A stretch of DNA of 64,000 nucleotides from Dipteris shenzhenensis (taxonomy: Eukaryota > Polypodiophyta > Polypodiopsida > Gleicheniales): assembly GCA_047967505.1 (NCBI GenBank), contig CM106541.1; one strand, 5' to 3'. Positions 36,101 through 40,399 of the stretch are shown here, piece by piece. Below the pieces are notes generated by a model, which saw only the letters and a program-made list of their open reading frames with translations, was not told where the DNA came from and ran no database searches. The translations under genes were made by a program, and so were the position numbers. Numbering within the stretch: position 1 is the stretch's first letter; each line of letters opens with the position of its first letter.

Positions 36101-39100
36101 AGCTGTAGGGGCACACATTAACTGGCATAAATCCTTTGGCTTTTGGATCAGTGATGAGGACACTCCAGGCTGGGGAGTTGACATTGGTTTTACCTGGATT
36201 CACAGGGGTGTTTCTATCAGGTATTTGGGATGCCAGGTAGGATTGGACATCTCTCCAGCACAGTAGTTTGTCCCAGTACTAGAAAGTATAAGGAAAAAGC
36301 TCCTTTTTTGGAGCTCTGCCAAACTCGACCTTGCATCTAGAGTTGTGGTAGTGAACCAGGTTCTCTTGGCCACCTCCTCGTTCGTGTGTTCTTGCTGGTG
36401 CCGGTCTAGGGATTGCATCACTCAGCTCATCAGACCAGCCAGGAATTTTTTATGGAGTGGACTTGATGGCACAGCAGATGTTGCAGCAAGGGTGGCCTGG
36501 GAGACTATTATTCTCCCTACATGTGAAGGGGGCCTTAATGTCATTGACCCGGACTTGCAGTGTAGGGCTTTGCTTTGTAACGTGGTGGTGAGGGGACTCA
36601 TGCCTGGGCAGGAACCTTGGAAGGATTTCTTTTTTGGACGCATTCAGGCTTGCACACCAACCTTGGGAGATGATTGGGTGGACAGCCCTCGATGGATTTT
36701 CACATCAGCCCCTCTCAGATCTCCTGCCTCTCCTCTCATGATTGCCATCCTGAAAGCTTGGGGGAGCTTCGGGAACACTCTTCGAAGGATTCCACCTTCT
36801 ACCGTCGAAGAGATTGATAGGCAGCCGATCATTTGGAATGATAGTATTCTTGACGAGCATGCCAAACCACTGGGCACTTCCCATTACATGCAGTGGTCTA
36901 AATGGGAGAGAGGCCCCGTCTACACAGTAGACACTTGGAAATCTTTTATCAGGCTACCTGTGGATCTACCTGTGGATCAGAGACTACAGTCCGTGAGTCA
37001 CCTCAGAGGGGTAGCACGCAGGATTCAACAGATAGATGCAGCCATCCCGGTGGAATGGACAGTTGAGCTGCCTATTACTTCCACCACTTGGATGGGGGCT
37101 TTTTCGAGGACATCAGTTCCTTTACAGGTGATCGCTCTCCGAGGTCTCGGAAAAGACGCACTGGTCTTTGATGTTGGGGATGGAGGTTTACTTTCTACAT
37201 CCAAGGATGGCATTCTTCTTGAGGTTGCCTTTCAGTGTGTCAGGATTGCTGGTTTTGTGGACCTTGGAGTGGGCTTGCAGTGGTACTTAGACCTCGACCC
37301 TCTACTCTTGGCCTTGGGATCCTGGAGGTTGTGGTTATATGGAGGTGCACCTGTCAGGGGCTTGCAGTGGGACCCAGGAGAGCGGGAATGGATAGATCAT
37401 GGGCACCGAGAGAGGGCGATCCCCTTCTTTCGTTTCACGGTTGGTAATGCCAGGAGGTTTCAGCTGAACAGTAGGGGTTGGATTCCCTCCAGAGCCCCCC
37501 ATTGGGAAAGCTTCTTCATCACTTCAGACTTGCGTAGAAATTTCTGGAGGAGGCTCTGGAAATCCCTCAAAAATAGAAAGATCACTCTTTTCTTTTGGCT
37601 TTCTATTCATGGAGGGATTGCAGTGAACCTGTGGAGATCACGATTTGGGGCTGATCCCACTTGTCCTCGATGCCATTCTGCAGAGGAGTCAGTGCGACAT
37701 TGCCTTGGCACTGCAGTCAGGCGAGGACTGTTTGGAAAGGGGTTGCTCGGATACTCAGCCTCTTTCTTACTTCCCCTTTCTTCATGACTTGGGGCTCGGT
37801 CGCATGGTTATCTCTTACCGGGCCCCAAGTGTTTTATGAGGGTGAGCCTTCTTCTTGGGCGCTCTCGGTCAGCCGGCAGGTGATAGAGCCCTGCTCTCTA
37901 CAGGATGTACCACTTACTCCCTTCAGAGCTTCTCATGTTTCAGTGGACACCTCTTGGGAGATTTTGGCTAGCATTTCCTCTTGGCACATTTGGAGAGCCA
38001 GATGTACTGAGGCTTTGGATGGCACCCAGATACACCCATTACAAGTGTTCACGGGTATTTGGTCTGACATGGTTCACACTTTGATAGCCATATGGGCTAG
38101 CATGCAGGGCCCTTCACGGGCAGCCTCTTCTAGAAGGACTATATTTCTTCGAGTTTGGAGAGGTTCTCCCTTTTTCTCGGAGGTTTCTACCGGATTGAGA
38201 TGGCACTATCAGCCTCAATCCTTTCTTTTTGGCTCTTGAGCTTTTCGTGCATTGCATGATGTATCCCGTATGGAGCTTGCTCTAACGGTTTTTCTTTAAT
38301 ACTTAATAGAAGTCTCTTTTTGCAAAAAAAAAAAAAAAAAAAAAAAACTTTATGCAACATGATGTAGTTAGATCAAGCTCATGAATTGGATTTGTAGGGT
38401 TACTTGATTGGAAATGGAGTTACGGATGAAGTTTTTGATGGTAATGCCTTGGTACCATTTGTACATGGAATGGGGCTGATATCCAATCAACTATTTGAGG
38501 TACCATGCTTCTTTTTTGCTCAGTTGTCTTCATGGTTTGCACTCAGAATGTTTATTTTGTATGTTTTAGTATTCATCATTTATTGTGATTGTTCATGTTA
38601 AGTTTTCAAGCCCTCGAAAGATAGGGAGACAAGTTGAAAATTTTCCAGTAGGTGAGGGCAAATTTTCCCAAAAGTTTTCTTCTAGAATTCTAAGAGCAGC
38701 CAGGTTGCAAGCCGCATGAACTTGTGATTCTGAATTCTTTTAGGGAAGTAATAAAATTGTGCATTCACACAGTTAGGAAAAAAAGCCTTCTTTGAGAAAA
38801 TATGGCCATGTGATCCTGTAGTCTATTGAGGAAAATGACAAATTTTCGGAAAAAACAGACTTAGGTCAGACTTGGGAATGCCAGCAAGATGCCTTTTGAC
38901 TGCATCTGGCATGTAGAATGTCATTCTAATAGGTATTCTAGCTCTAGATTTCATAAGAATTTCTTTAGTACATCATGAATTGGAAAAAGAAAGGACAAAT
39001 AAGACGTTGGAATTGTTGACAGCCTGTAATTTTGTTCTGTCCTGCAGGAGGTGAGCCTGGTTTGCAATCAAAGCTATTGGGATACAACAGATCCAGCCTG

Positions 39101-39517
39101 TGACGCTAAACTTGAATCACTGCAACATGTATTGATCTATCTTTATTGAAATGATATGTTTACCAAACATTGATGGCACAATTGTCTAAATTTCCAGTCT
39201 AATATTGGAGAGTTTGCTTCTAAACAATTAGGACAAAAATTTACTACTGGCAATCTTCATGTCGTGTGCAGGATATCTCCAGATTGAACGTATATGATAT
39301 ACTTGAGCCATGTTACCATAGTACACCTGTTCAAATCGAGTTGGTAGATCTTCATGGGCTTCCTGATAGTTTCCGGAGATTGGGAGAGACAAGTCGCTTA
39401 CTGCCGGTTAGAAGAAGAATGTTCGGTCGTGCTTGGCCATTATTTTCACCTGTCAGGGCTGGACATGTTCCAATGTGGTCTGAACTTGGGAAATTCAAAG
39501 TCAATGTGCCTTGCCTG
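3008..39517 (+). CDS. SCPL20: Serine carboxypeptidase-like gene (peptidase S10), internal part only
   Basis: Host gene, internal part. The protein family comprises secreted or vacuolar exopeptidases (some members act as acyltransferases) with a Ser-Asp-His triad. Exons: 3008-3110, 26446-26483, 38397-38499, 39048-39128 and 39272-39517, each bounded by AG and GT. In order they encode the nucleophile segment (GESYAG, Ser codon 3062-3064), the NGVTD...[15 protein letters not shown] segment, and the [12 protein letters not shown]...MFGRAWPL segment, the order seen in carboxypeptidase I-type/SCPL20-like proteins. Not visible are the signal peptide, the LNGGPGCSS oxyanion region, and the exons with the catalytic Asp and His. 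Introns A and B are 23.3 and 11.9 kb and filled with retrotransposons. The exon at 38397 is one base longer than a multiple of three, which would break the frame. The assignment to the SCPL20 clade rests on remembered family motifs, so the symbol is provisional. Confidence 0.85.
3190..3555 (-). pseudogene. Copia RT C-terminal/RNase H start fragment
   Basis: Reverse-strand translation gives [20 protein letters not shown], then [32 protein letters not shown] and [11 protein letters not shown] in shifting frames. These are the conserved blocks of copia RT thumb/connection up to the start of RNase H. Stops and frameshifts occur between blocks. It is separated from the rest of RT at 7863-8250 by the L1 insertion, and about 65 residues expected between the two parts, including the YVDD catalytic box, are absent. 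Confidence 0.75.
3541..7862 (+). mobile_element. L1-type LINE copy A, 5'-truncated, internally deleted
   Basis: A + strand plant L1 element starting inside ORF1 at its zinc knuckle ([12 protein letters not shown], about 3550-3590), continuing through ORF2 (endonuclease from 4262, RT, RT-type zinc-binding domain near 7060-7260) and a 3' UTR to a poly(A) at 7851-7860. It is inserted in the minus-strand copia RT. About 1.3 kb (end of the EN-RT linker and the N-terminal half of RT) is missing at 5383/5390, where GGGAGGGAGAGT is joined directly to the sequence encoding LYRSAHSQ in other copies. Stops and frameshifts are frequent. I could not find a clean target-site duplication. Confidence 0.85.
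4262..7300 (+). pseudogene. LINE copy A ORF2 (endonuclease, RT, zinc-binding) with deletion
   Basis: ORF2 begins [13 protein letters not shown], the first strand of the APE-like endonuclease that nicks target DNA, followed by LFLQEHKLD (metal-binding Glu), [10 protein letters not shown] and, after an in-frame TGA at ~4679, IIGGDFNM and [13 protein letters not shown]. The RT part retains [19 protein letters not shown] and [10 protein letters not shown] (the ADD box), then the conserved [12 protein letters not shown] and FLWSGLDG blocks. The C-terminal zinc-binding region reads [19 protein letters not shown] with the CxxCH. Multiple stops and frameshifts make it inactive. The palm-A motif is deleted. 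Confidence 0.8.
7863..8250 (-). pseudogene. Copia reverse transcriptase fragment ([10 protein letters not shown])
   Basis: Reverse-strand translation contains [18 protein letters not shown], then [15 protein letters not shown] and [18 protein letters not shown]. These are the standard palm blocks of copia RT, including the first catalytic Asp in QMDVKNAF. Stop codons interrupt it. It ends at the poly(A) of LINE copy A. Confidence 0.8.
8299..8873 (-). pseudogene. Copia integrase C-terminus/linker to RT
   Basis: Contains [19 protein letters not shown], typical of the post-integrase region of copia polyproteins, followed by a low-complexity Ser/Pro linker and [16 protein letters not shown]. It joins the integrase at 9296 once the gypsy gag scrap is removed, with only a handful of residues lost at the junction. 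Confidence 0.75.
8874..9295 (+). mobile_element. Retrotransposon gag fragment (gypsy-type), inserted in copia integrase
   Basis: A + strand open frame encoding [15 protein letters not shown] and [20 protein letters not shown], followed by a Lys-rich and Ser/Asp-rich region. The helical part resembles Ty3/gypsy Gag (Retrotrans_gag). It is opposite in orientation to the surrounding copia element, which resumes on either side almost without loss. There are no LTRs, so it is a captured scrap, not a complete element. Confidence 0.6.
9296..9838 (-). pseudogene. Copia integrase core with mutated DDE triad
   Basis: The main frame (9392-9838) is an rve-family integrase core: [16 protein letters not shown] (first Asp, residue 12), LRSNNGGEY (normally LRSDNGGEY) and [10 protein letters not shown] (normally QQNGVAERKN). 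The second catalytic Asp is therefore Asn (residue 54) and the Glu is Lys (residue 90), both explicable by single G-to-A changes. Integrase continues to 9296 with a short frameshift ([20 protein letters not shown], then CVFIGYA). Catalytically dead. Confidence 0.85.
9853..10440 (-). pseudogene. Copia protease end and GAG-pre-integrase domain
   Basis: The frame starts at the protease active site, which reads IDSRASNHM instead of the copia norm of DSGASxHM: the catalytic Asp is kept but the following Gly has become Arg. It continues with [15 protein letters not shown] and the HHCC zinc module before integrase ([20 protein letters not shown] and [14 protein letters not shown]). A stop and short gap separate it from the integrase frame at 9838. 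Confidence 0.8.
10600..11492 (-). pseudogene. Copia gag, frame-shifted, with defective zinc knuckle
   Basis: Starts at ATG 11492-11490 ([19 protein letters not shown]), then after a frameshift [20 protein letters not shown], typical copia Gag N-terminal motifs, followed by [17 protein letters not shown] Gly/Arg-rich stretch ([12 protein letters not shown]) precedes the zinc knuckle near 10610-10640, which reads [14 protein letters not shown]: the second Cys of CCHC is Arg. At least three frameshifts are needed to read it through. Confidence 0.75.
11493..13069 (-). other. Copia 5' leader region (non-coding)
   Basis: About 1.6 kb between the PBS and gag. This is long for a copia leader, so an additional unrecognised insertion is possible. 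The open frames here (for example 12191-12523) show no conserved domain. No other gene seen. Confidence 0.5.
13070..13081 (-). other. Copia primer-binding site (tRNA-iMet)
   Basis: Reverse strand reads TGGTATCAGAGC, the canonical initiator-Met tRNA complementary site, directly adjacent to the LTR end CCTTGACA. Confidence 0.9.
13082..13297 (-). repeat. Copia 5' LTR, 216 bp
   Basis: On the minus strand the repeat begins TGTTAAGAATCAAG at 13297 and ends CCTTGACA at 13082, giving TG...CA termini. The PBS follows immediately. Its partner LTR is not found at the left end of the element. LINE copy B starts at the very next base (13298). Confidence 0.85.
13298..16194 (+). mobile_element. L1-type LINE copy B, 5'-truncated, with poly(A)
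   Basis: Starts abruptly at the copia LTR edge within RT (equivalent to [17 protein letters not shown] in other copies) and runs through RT ([13 protein letters not shown] palm-A motif near 13600-13640, then a stop), the connection region, the zinc-binding domain near 15440-15600, and the 3' UTR to A-tail 16183-16194. Frames shift every few hundred bases and the ADD box is damaged. Its 3' end (ATGGAAGTCTATTTTGG) differs from copies A/F and G/I, suggesting a separate subfamily. Confidence 0.8.
16195..16346 (+). mobile_element. Short L1 RT fragment, degraded
   Basis: About 150 bp with the remnants [19 protein letters not shown] and WEAS of the L1 RT N-terminal region, full of small deletions. 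It sits between the poly(A) of copy B and an inverted LINE piece, so it is a separate relic. Confidence 0.6.
16347..16645 (-). mobile_element. Inverted L1 ORF2 fragment
   Basis: The minus strand encodes [31 protein letters not shown] and [14 protein letters not shown], the L1 ORF2 region C-terminal to RT. It is in opposite orientation to the + strand fragment at its left and has no poly(A). Probably a rearranged remnant. Confidence 0.7.
16646..17689. other. Unassigned ~1 kb, no gene recognised
   Basis: Mixed composition with short G-runs and no conserved coding motif. It may be the leader or LTR of an unrecognised LTR element. I see nothing that belongs to the SCPL gene. Confidence 0.4.
17690..18508 (-). 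pseudogene. Ty1/copia gag N-terminal relic with leader (minus strand)
   Basis: Gag starts at ATG 18263-18261 ([19 protein letters not shown]) and continues [39 protein letters not shown] and [16 protein letters not shown], the same family as the gags at 138-593 and 57208-57556. Beyond a filler insert at 17814-17862 the gag C-terminal piece ([15 protein letters not shown], about 17740-17800) reappears. The 5' leader (to ~18508) contains a repeated AGCAGCTCCACGA and ends where LINE copy C is truncated. Confidence 0.75.
17814..17862 (-). repeat. Filler: 49-bp copy of a nearby LINE segment inside gag
   Basis: Differs at only two positions from 18925-18973 in LINE copy C, in the same orientation, and encodes [12 protein letters not shown] on the minus strand. 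It sits in a copia gag frame where it has no business. See findings. Confidence 0.8.
19506..19705 (+). mobile_element. Ty3/gypsy RT scrap inside LINE C
   Basis: The + strand encodes [31 protein letters not shown] and [20 protein letters not shown], unmistakably gypsy RT (FGLxNAPxTFQ plus the (Y/F)xDD box as FLDD), resembling the Athila/Tat side of gypsy. It lies in the opposite orientation to LINE C, which continues on both sides. No LTRs or other domains. Confidence 0.75.
20276..21007 (-). pseudogene. LINE copy C endonuclease domain
   Basis: Endonuclease start at ATG 21007-21005 with [20 protein letters not shown] and, after frameshifts, [37 protein letters not shown] and [15 protein letters not shown]. 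Two or more stops break the frame. Same family as copies A, E, G and L. Confidence 0.7.
21170..22555 (-). pseudogene. LINE copy C ORF1 (RNA-binding protein with CCHC knuckle)
   Basis: The ORF1 relic begins [20 protein letters not shown] at 22555 and contains [19 protein letters not shown], an [21 protein letters not shown]-like block (DUF4283-like fold region) and a CCHC zinc knuckle ([17 protein letters not shown], encoded about 21810-21862), then a Pro/Thr-rich C-terminus. L1 ORF1 binds LINE RNA. A frameshift near 22220 separates the N-terminal block from the rest. Confidence 0.75.
22560..22935 (-). promoter_or_regulatory. Pyrimidine-rich 5' UTR/internal promoter region of L1 family
   Basis: On the coding (minus) strand this is almost entirely C and T, directly before ORF1. 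Equivalent CT-rich leaders precede ORF1 in copies E (26630-27130) and G (42240-42545). L1-type elements carry their promoter inside the 5' UTR, so promoter activity is inferred from position, not shown by a motif. Confidence 0.5.
23020..26335 (+). mobile_element. L1-type LINE copy D, divergent subfamily, 5'-truncated
   Basis: Begins in the EN-RT linker ([19 protein letters not shown]) and reads through [56 protein letters not shown] (palm A), [34 protein letters not shown] (ADD box is GDD), and the C-terminal region to ~25500. It differs clearly from copies A-C at the protein level and in its 3' UTR, which carries a 93-bp tandem duplication. Poly(A) with interruptions lies at 26308-26329. Stops are sparse but present (for example 23402, 24145). 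Confidence 0.8.
25982..26166 (+). repeat. 93-bp tandem duplication in LINE D 3' UTR
   Basis: Two adjacent copies, starting at 25982 and 26075, each beginning GAGTTTTCTACATTT and ending CCTAGGCAA, differing at only a few positions. Confidence 0.9.
26446..26483 (+). CDS. SCPL20: SCPL micro-exon (38 nt)
   Basis: Short exon encoding (G)[12 protein letters not shown], which corresponds to the S10 segment between the nucleophile helix and the GYLxGNG strand. It has an upstream TTACAG acceptor and a downstream GTATGT donor. Its phase matches the 3110 donor and leaves phase 0 after Lys. It sits ~110 bp after the poly(A) of one LINE and ~108 bp before another LINE starts, so it is a 38-bp island inside roughly 35 kb of retrotransposons. 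Confidence 0.85.
26630..27130 (+). promoter_or_regulatory. Pyrimidine-rich 5' UTR of LINE E
   Basis: C/T-dominated stretch with repeated CTGCTGCTC and CCGCTGCAGCCTGCTGCT motifs, immediately upstream of the ORF1 start. The long Pro/Leu open frames in it are composition artefacts. Inferred to be the L1 internal promoter/leader. Confidence 0.5.
27312..28540 (+). pseudogene. LINE E endonuclease C-terminal half and EN-RT linker
   Basis: Starts mid-endonuclease ([19 protein letters not shown]), then a TGA near 27430, [19 protein letters not shown] (catalytic GDFN), [20 protein letters not shown], and [13 protein letters not shown] (the C-terminal His motif appears as SNH). The linker ([39 protein letters not shown]) is intact to ~28409. 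It is continued by the RT half at 35326-37790. Confidence 0.8.
28542..29056 (-). repeat. Gypsy 3' LTR with 202-bp insertion
   Basis: TG...CA-bounded repeat (+ strand TGTAGAGAAGG to TTCATTACA). It matches 35013-35325 except for an extra 202 bp at 28657-28858. A purine-rich PPT candidate (GGGAAGGGATGG on the minus strand, about 29060-29071) lies just inside it. Confidence 0.92.
28657..28858 (-). mobile_element. Short non-LTR insertion with (TTTC)n tail inside the gypsy LTR
   Basis: 202 bp absent from the partner LTR. Read on the minus strand it ends GTGTCCCATAGGCC...GTGGACC...AATAAAA followed by TTTC repeats, strikingly like the 3' end of the non-L1 LINE at 55.85-56.13 kb (GATGTCCCATGGGCC...GTGGACAATAATACAC then TTTC repeats). 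Only TAG is duplicated at its edges. Most likely a 5'-truncated copy of a related LINE; no tRNA-like A/B boxes were seen that would make it a typical SINE. Confidence 0.65.
29134..30597 (-). CDS. Gypsy integrase with chromodomain (open frame, 487 codons)
   Basis: Uninterrupted frame. Its start (VADALSRMW) is the end of RNase H. The integrase zinc module has H-x-H...C-x2-C ([23 protein letters not shown]; residues ~92-127). The rve catalytic triad is intact: D156 ([11 protein letters not shown]), D217 ([11 protein letters not shown]), E253 ([11 protein letters not shown]). The C-terminus (about 434-487) is a chromodomain with the aromatic/acidic pattern [17 protein letters not shown], which in chromoviruses guides integration to modified histones. 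It is the best preserved part of the element. Confidence 0.9.
   Translation of the reverse strand: MVADALSRMWSCKLSAISTLHQEWILGIQEEYMQNSDAAPIFVELQSPSSQGHVRFQLRNGLLWCRDRIYLVPDSKYRLMVLQEMHSSPMSGHTGITKTYEKVKESFIWDGLWRDVVKFVSECLPCQQNNVDSWLPAGLLQPLPISEGKWTHIAMDFITGLPSSDKGWDSIFVVVDRMTKQAHFIPTRTRYSASQVAWQFIEYVFKHHGFPQEIVSDRDAKFMGHFWQELFTAVGTSLAPSTAYHPQTDGQSERVNKWLEEYLRHYCHDTQKSWDKWLALAEFCYNSTKHLSIGMSAFEAMYGCKVGMPSRVADLAVKNQQARNDLESMNALLPKRNMQDAQAKQKKYADEQRRYLSFEEGDYVHLRLHKNRYSSLKGNTNTKLAHRVGQVAYQLELPSTSKIHNVFHVSLLKPHVGQHVQVLPELPPMDEEGHIIYVPEQIKGFRDHVLRNKAYTKYLIKWKGLTEDENSWQPESIVQDYPYLLQS
30600..31175 (-). pseudogene. Gypsy RT with RNase H deleted
   Basis: RT palm: [33 protein letters not shown] (catalytic Asp, residue 39), [17 protein letters not shown] and [12 protein letters not shown] (FFDD box, residues 101-104). 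A stop at 30780 is followed in another frame by [20 protein letters not shown], then the sequence jumps from [13 protein letters not shown] straight to the VADALSR end of RNase H (~30,600-30,665), so about 1 kb covering the connection and RNase H is missing. Confidence 0.85.
31151..32152 (-). pseudogene. Gypsy protease and RT N-terminus
   Basis: Aspartic protease motif [14 protein letters not shown] (catalytic Asp89) with the second conserved block [12 protein letters not shown], then the start of RT ([34 protein letters not shown]) before a frameshift into the 31175 frame. It overlaps the gag frame at its upstream end. Confidence 0.85.
32149..34138 (-). pseudogene. Gypsy gag, frame-shifted
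   Basis: Begins at ATG 34138-34136 ([18 protein letters not shown]). A +/-1 shift near 34,000 leads to a Gln/Met-rich segment ([16 protein letters not shown]), further shifts near 33,300 and 32,830 to the capsid-like region ([29 protein letters not shown]) and then [20 protein letters not shown] and a zinc knuckle [16 protein letters not shown] (C-x2-C-x8-H-x3-C, typical of chromoviral Gag). Three frameshifts show that it cannot make intact Gag. Confidence 0.8.
34139..34999 (-). other. Gypsy 5' leader (non-coding)
   Basis: Contains an 18-19 nt T run (34340-34358), a 130-bp stretch of degenerate CCTAA/CCAA repeats, and a GC-rich part with CGACG motifs. No gene. Confidence 0.6.
35000..35011 (-). 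other. Gypsy primer-binding site (tRNA-iMet)
   Basis: Minus strand reads TGGTATCAGAGC, continuing CC. One spacer base (35012) separates it from the LTR end. Confidence 0.9.
35013..35325 (-). repeat. Gypsy 5' LTR, 313 bp
   Basis: TG...CA-bounded. Two mismatches to the 28542 copy over the shared 313 bp. Confidence 0.92.
35326..37790 (+). pseudogene. LINE F ORF2 C-terminal half (RT, zinc-binding)
   Basis: Continuation of LINE E after the gypsy element. RT blocks: [34 protein letters not shown] (palm A), [37 protein letters not shown] (ADD box). The long frame 36345-37787 (480 codons) contains [32 protein letters not shown] and the C-terminal zinc-binding region ([34 protein letters not shown]). 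Stops at 35693 and 35998 interrupt it. It is otherwise the best-preserved L1 RT C-terminus in the window. The 3' UTR ends with ACTTAATAGAAGTCTC plus poly(A). Confidence 0.82.
38397..38499 (+). CDS. SCPL20: SCPL exon (GNGVTD segment) with one extra base
   Basis: Encodes [19 protein letters not shown] and then [14 protein letters not shown], typical of the S10 region after the nucleophile. The acceptor is TGTAG (ends 38396) and the donor GTACCA starts at 38500. The previous exon ends in phase 0, so the exon should start GGT-TAC (Gly-Tyr), but it reads GGTTTAC: 103 nt instead of 102. Unless an alternative donor is used (the GT at 26490 would restore frame with a slightly altered peptide), the mRNA is frame-shifted here. 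Confidence 0.88.
38500..39047 (+). other. SCPL intron (548 bp)
   Basis: AT-rich intron between two SCPL exons, with donor GTACCA and acceptor CCTGCAG. No transposon or other gene recognised inside it. It shows what an uninvaded intron of this gene looks like. Confidence 0.75.
39048..39128 (+). CDS. SCPL20: SCPL exon (cysteine-containing segment)
   Basis: 81 nt, 27 codons, phase 0 at both ends. It encodes [21 protein letters not shown] and then LESLQH. In S10 proteins this stretch carries cysteines that form disulfides of the insertion domain. Acceptor CCTGCAG, donor GTATTG. Confidence 0.85.
39272..39517 (+). CDS. SCPL20: SCPL exon ([12 protein letters not shown] to MFGRAWPL)
   Basis: 246 nt, 82 codons, phase 0. 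It encodes [16 protein letters not shown] near its start and [15 protein letters not shown] further on, ending VNVPCL before a GTAATA donor. Both motifs are characteristic of carboxypeptidase I/SCPL20-type proteins. The preceding intron is only 143 bp (39129-39271). The next exons, which should carry the catalytic Asp and His, were not found to the right within the window. Confidence 0.88.
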
Positions 39518-39779
39518 GTAATAATTACCAGGCTTGTTTTATAAATTGTAAGAACTGCATACATTTCTATGTGTGTGTGTGTCCATGTGTGTATATGTGG
39601 ATGTGTACACGCATGTATTTATACATGTATCATGTGCTTGCGTGTGCGCGCGCGTGTGTGTGTGCATTTGCTACTCTCCACTTTGGGGAAAGCCTCTTGT
39701 AATTGAAAAATACATGGATTTCACCCCCCAAAAAAAGTGATGGATTTCACAAAAAAAACAAAGAGTATGCGCGCGTGCA
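39518..39779 (+). repeat. Intron after SCPL exon with (GT)n microsatellite
   Basis: Follows the GTAATA donor. Positions ~39570-39665 are dominated by GT/GC dinucleotides. TACATGGATTTCACCCC at ~39711 recurs at ~40126. No coding sequence. Confidence 0.7.
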
Positions 39780-40372
39780 CTACTTTTTCTGCAGCAGCGT
39801 CTCCGAGTCAACTTTCCTATTGCTTGCTTTGGCAAGCTTTTTTGGCTCTTTGGAGTTTACCCACAAAGGCCTGGGTTCGATATTTTCTTCACGTGGGCTC
39901 GTGATTAGGCACTCTAGACTTTGTGGAAAGACAGAAGTCACAGAGTCTTTGGAGATTCCACCTTTTCCATGTTTCACTATTTTCAAATGTCGCTTAGGCA
40001 ATCTTTCTATGATTGCCTCTCTGTTCGTCATATAGACTACTCTATTTACTTGTGTTATAATGAAACCTTCTGATATTGTAATTGCATGTCTCCTCTTTGG
40101 AGACTGATTTTTGTAAGATAATTGTACATGGATTTCACCCCTGTGTGTGTTTGTGTGTGGTCGGCTATATGAGCACTCTTCAGTGGATGTCTTTCCCTAC
40201 TTTTAAGCTTCTTTGCTTCGGTCTCTTCAGGATGCTCATCCCCTTAGAGACTTTCCTAAGGCCTAGTTGGAAAGTCTTTTATTACTGTTTCTAGTTTTGA
40301 GTACTAGTTGTTCCACTCTGGGACAGCTATGAATGTACATCCTTAATGAAAAGTTTCTTTTACAAAAAAAAA
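39780..40372 (+). mobile_element. 5'-truncated LINE 3' end with poly(A)
   Basis: Non-coding sequence ending CTTAATGAAAAGTTTCTTTTAC and a 10-A tail at 40363-40372, the pattern of the LINE 3' ends in this window. It appears to sit within a GT-rich microsatellite, which resumes as GTGTGTGCGCGTGTG right after the tail. Family uncertain. Confidence 0.5.
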
Positions 40373-40399
40373 AGTGTGTGCGCGTGTGTGTGGAGAGGA

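Larger units (their letters stand above)
26591..38342 (+). mobile_element. L1-type LINE copy E/F (single insertion, split by a gypsy element)
   Basis: One LINE insertion in an SCPL intron. It starts at 26591, has a CT-rich 5' UTR (26630-27130), the first codons of ORF1 (~27215-27310), then jumps by internal deletion into the endonuclease at ~27312, continues through EN and linker (27456-28409 open), is interrupted by the gypsy element (28542-35325), and resumes with RT to the 3' UTR and a poly(A) at 38325-38346. AAAACTTTATGC is present at 26579-26590 and again at 38343-38354, a 12-bp target-site duplication proving that both halves are one insertion. Confidence 0.88.

Noticed and set aside
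39570-39665. GT-repeat as Z-DNA regulatory element
   Set aside because: Ordinary microsatellite in an intron; nothing else supports a regulatory role.
39703-40035. 110-codon frame after the last SCPL exon
   Set aside because: Does not match S10 sequence and lies in a LINE 3' fragment; no acceptor site fits the SCPL phase.
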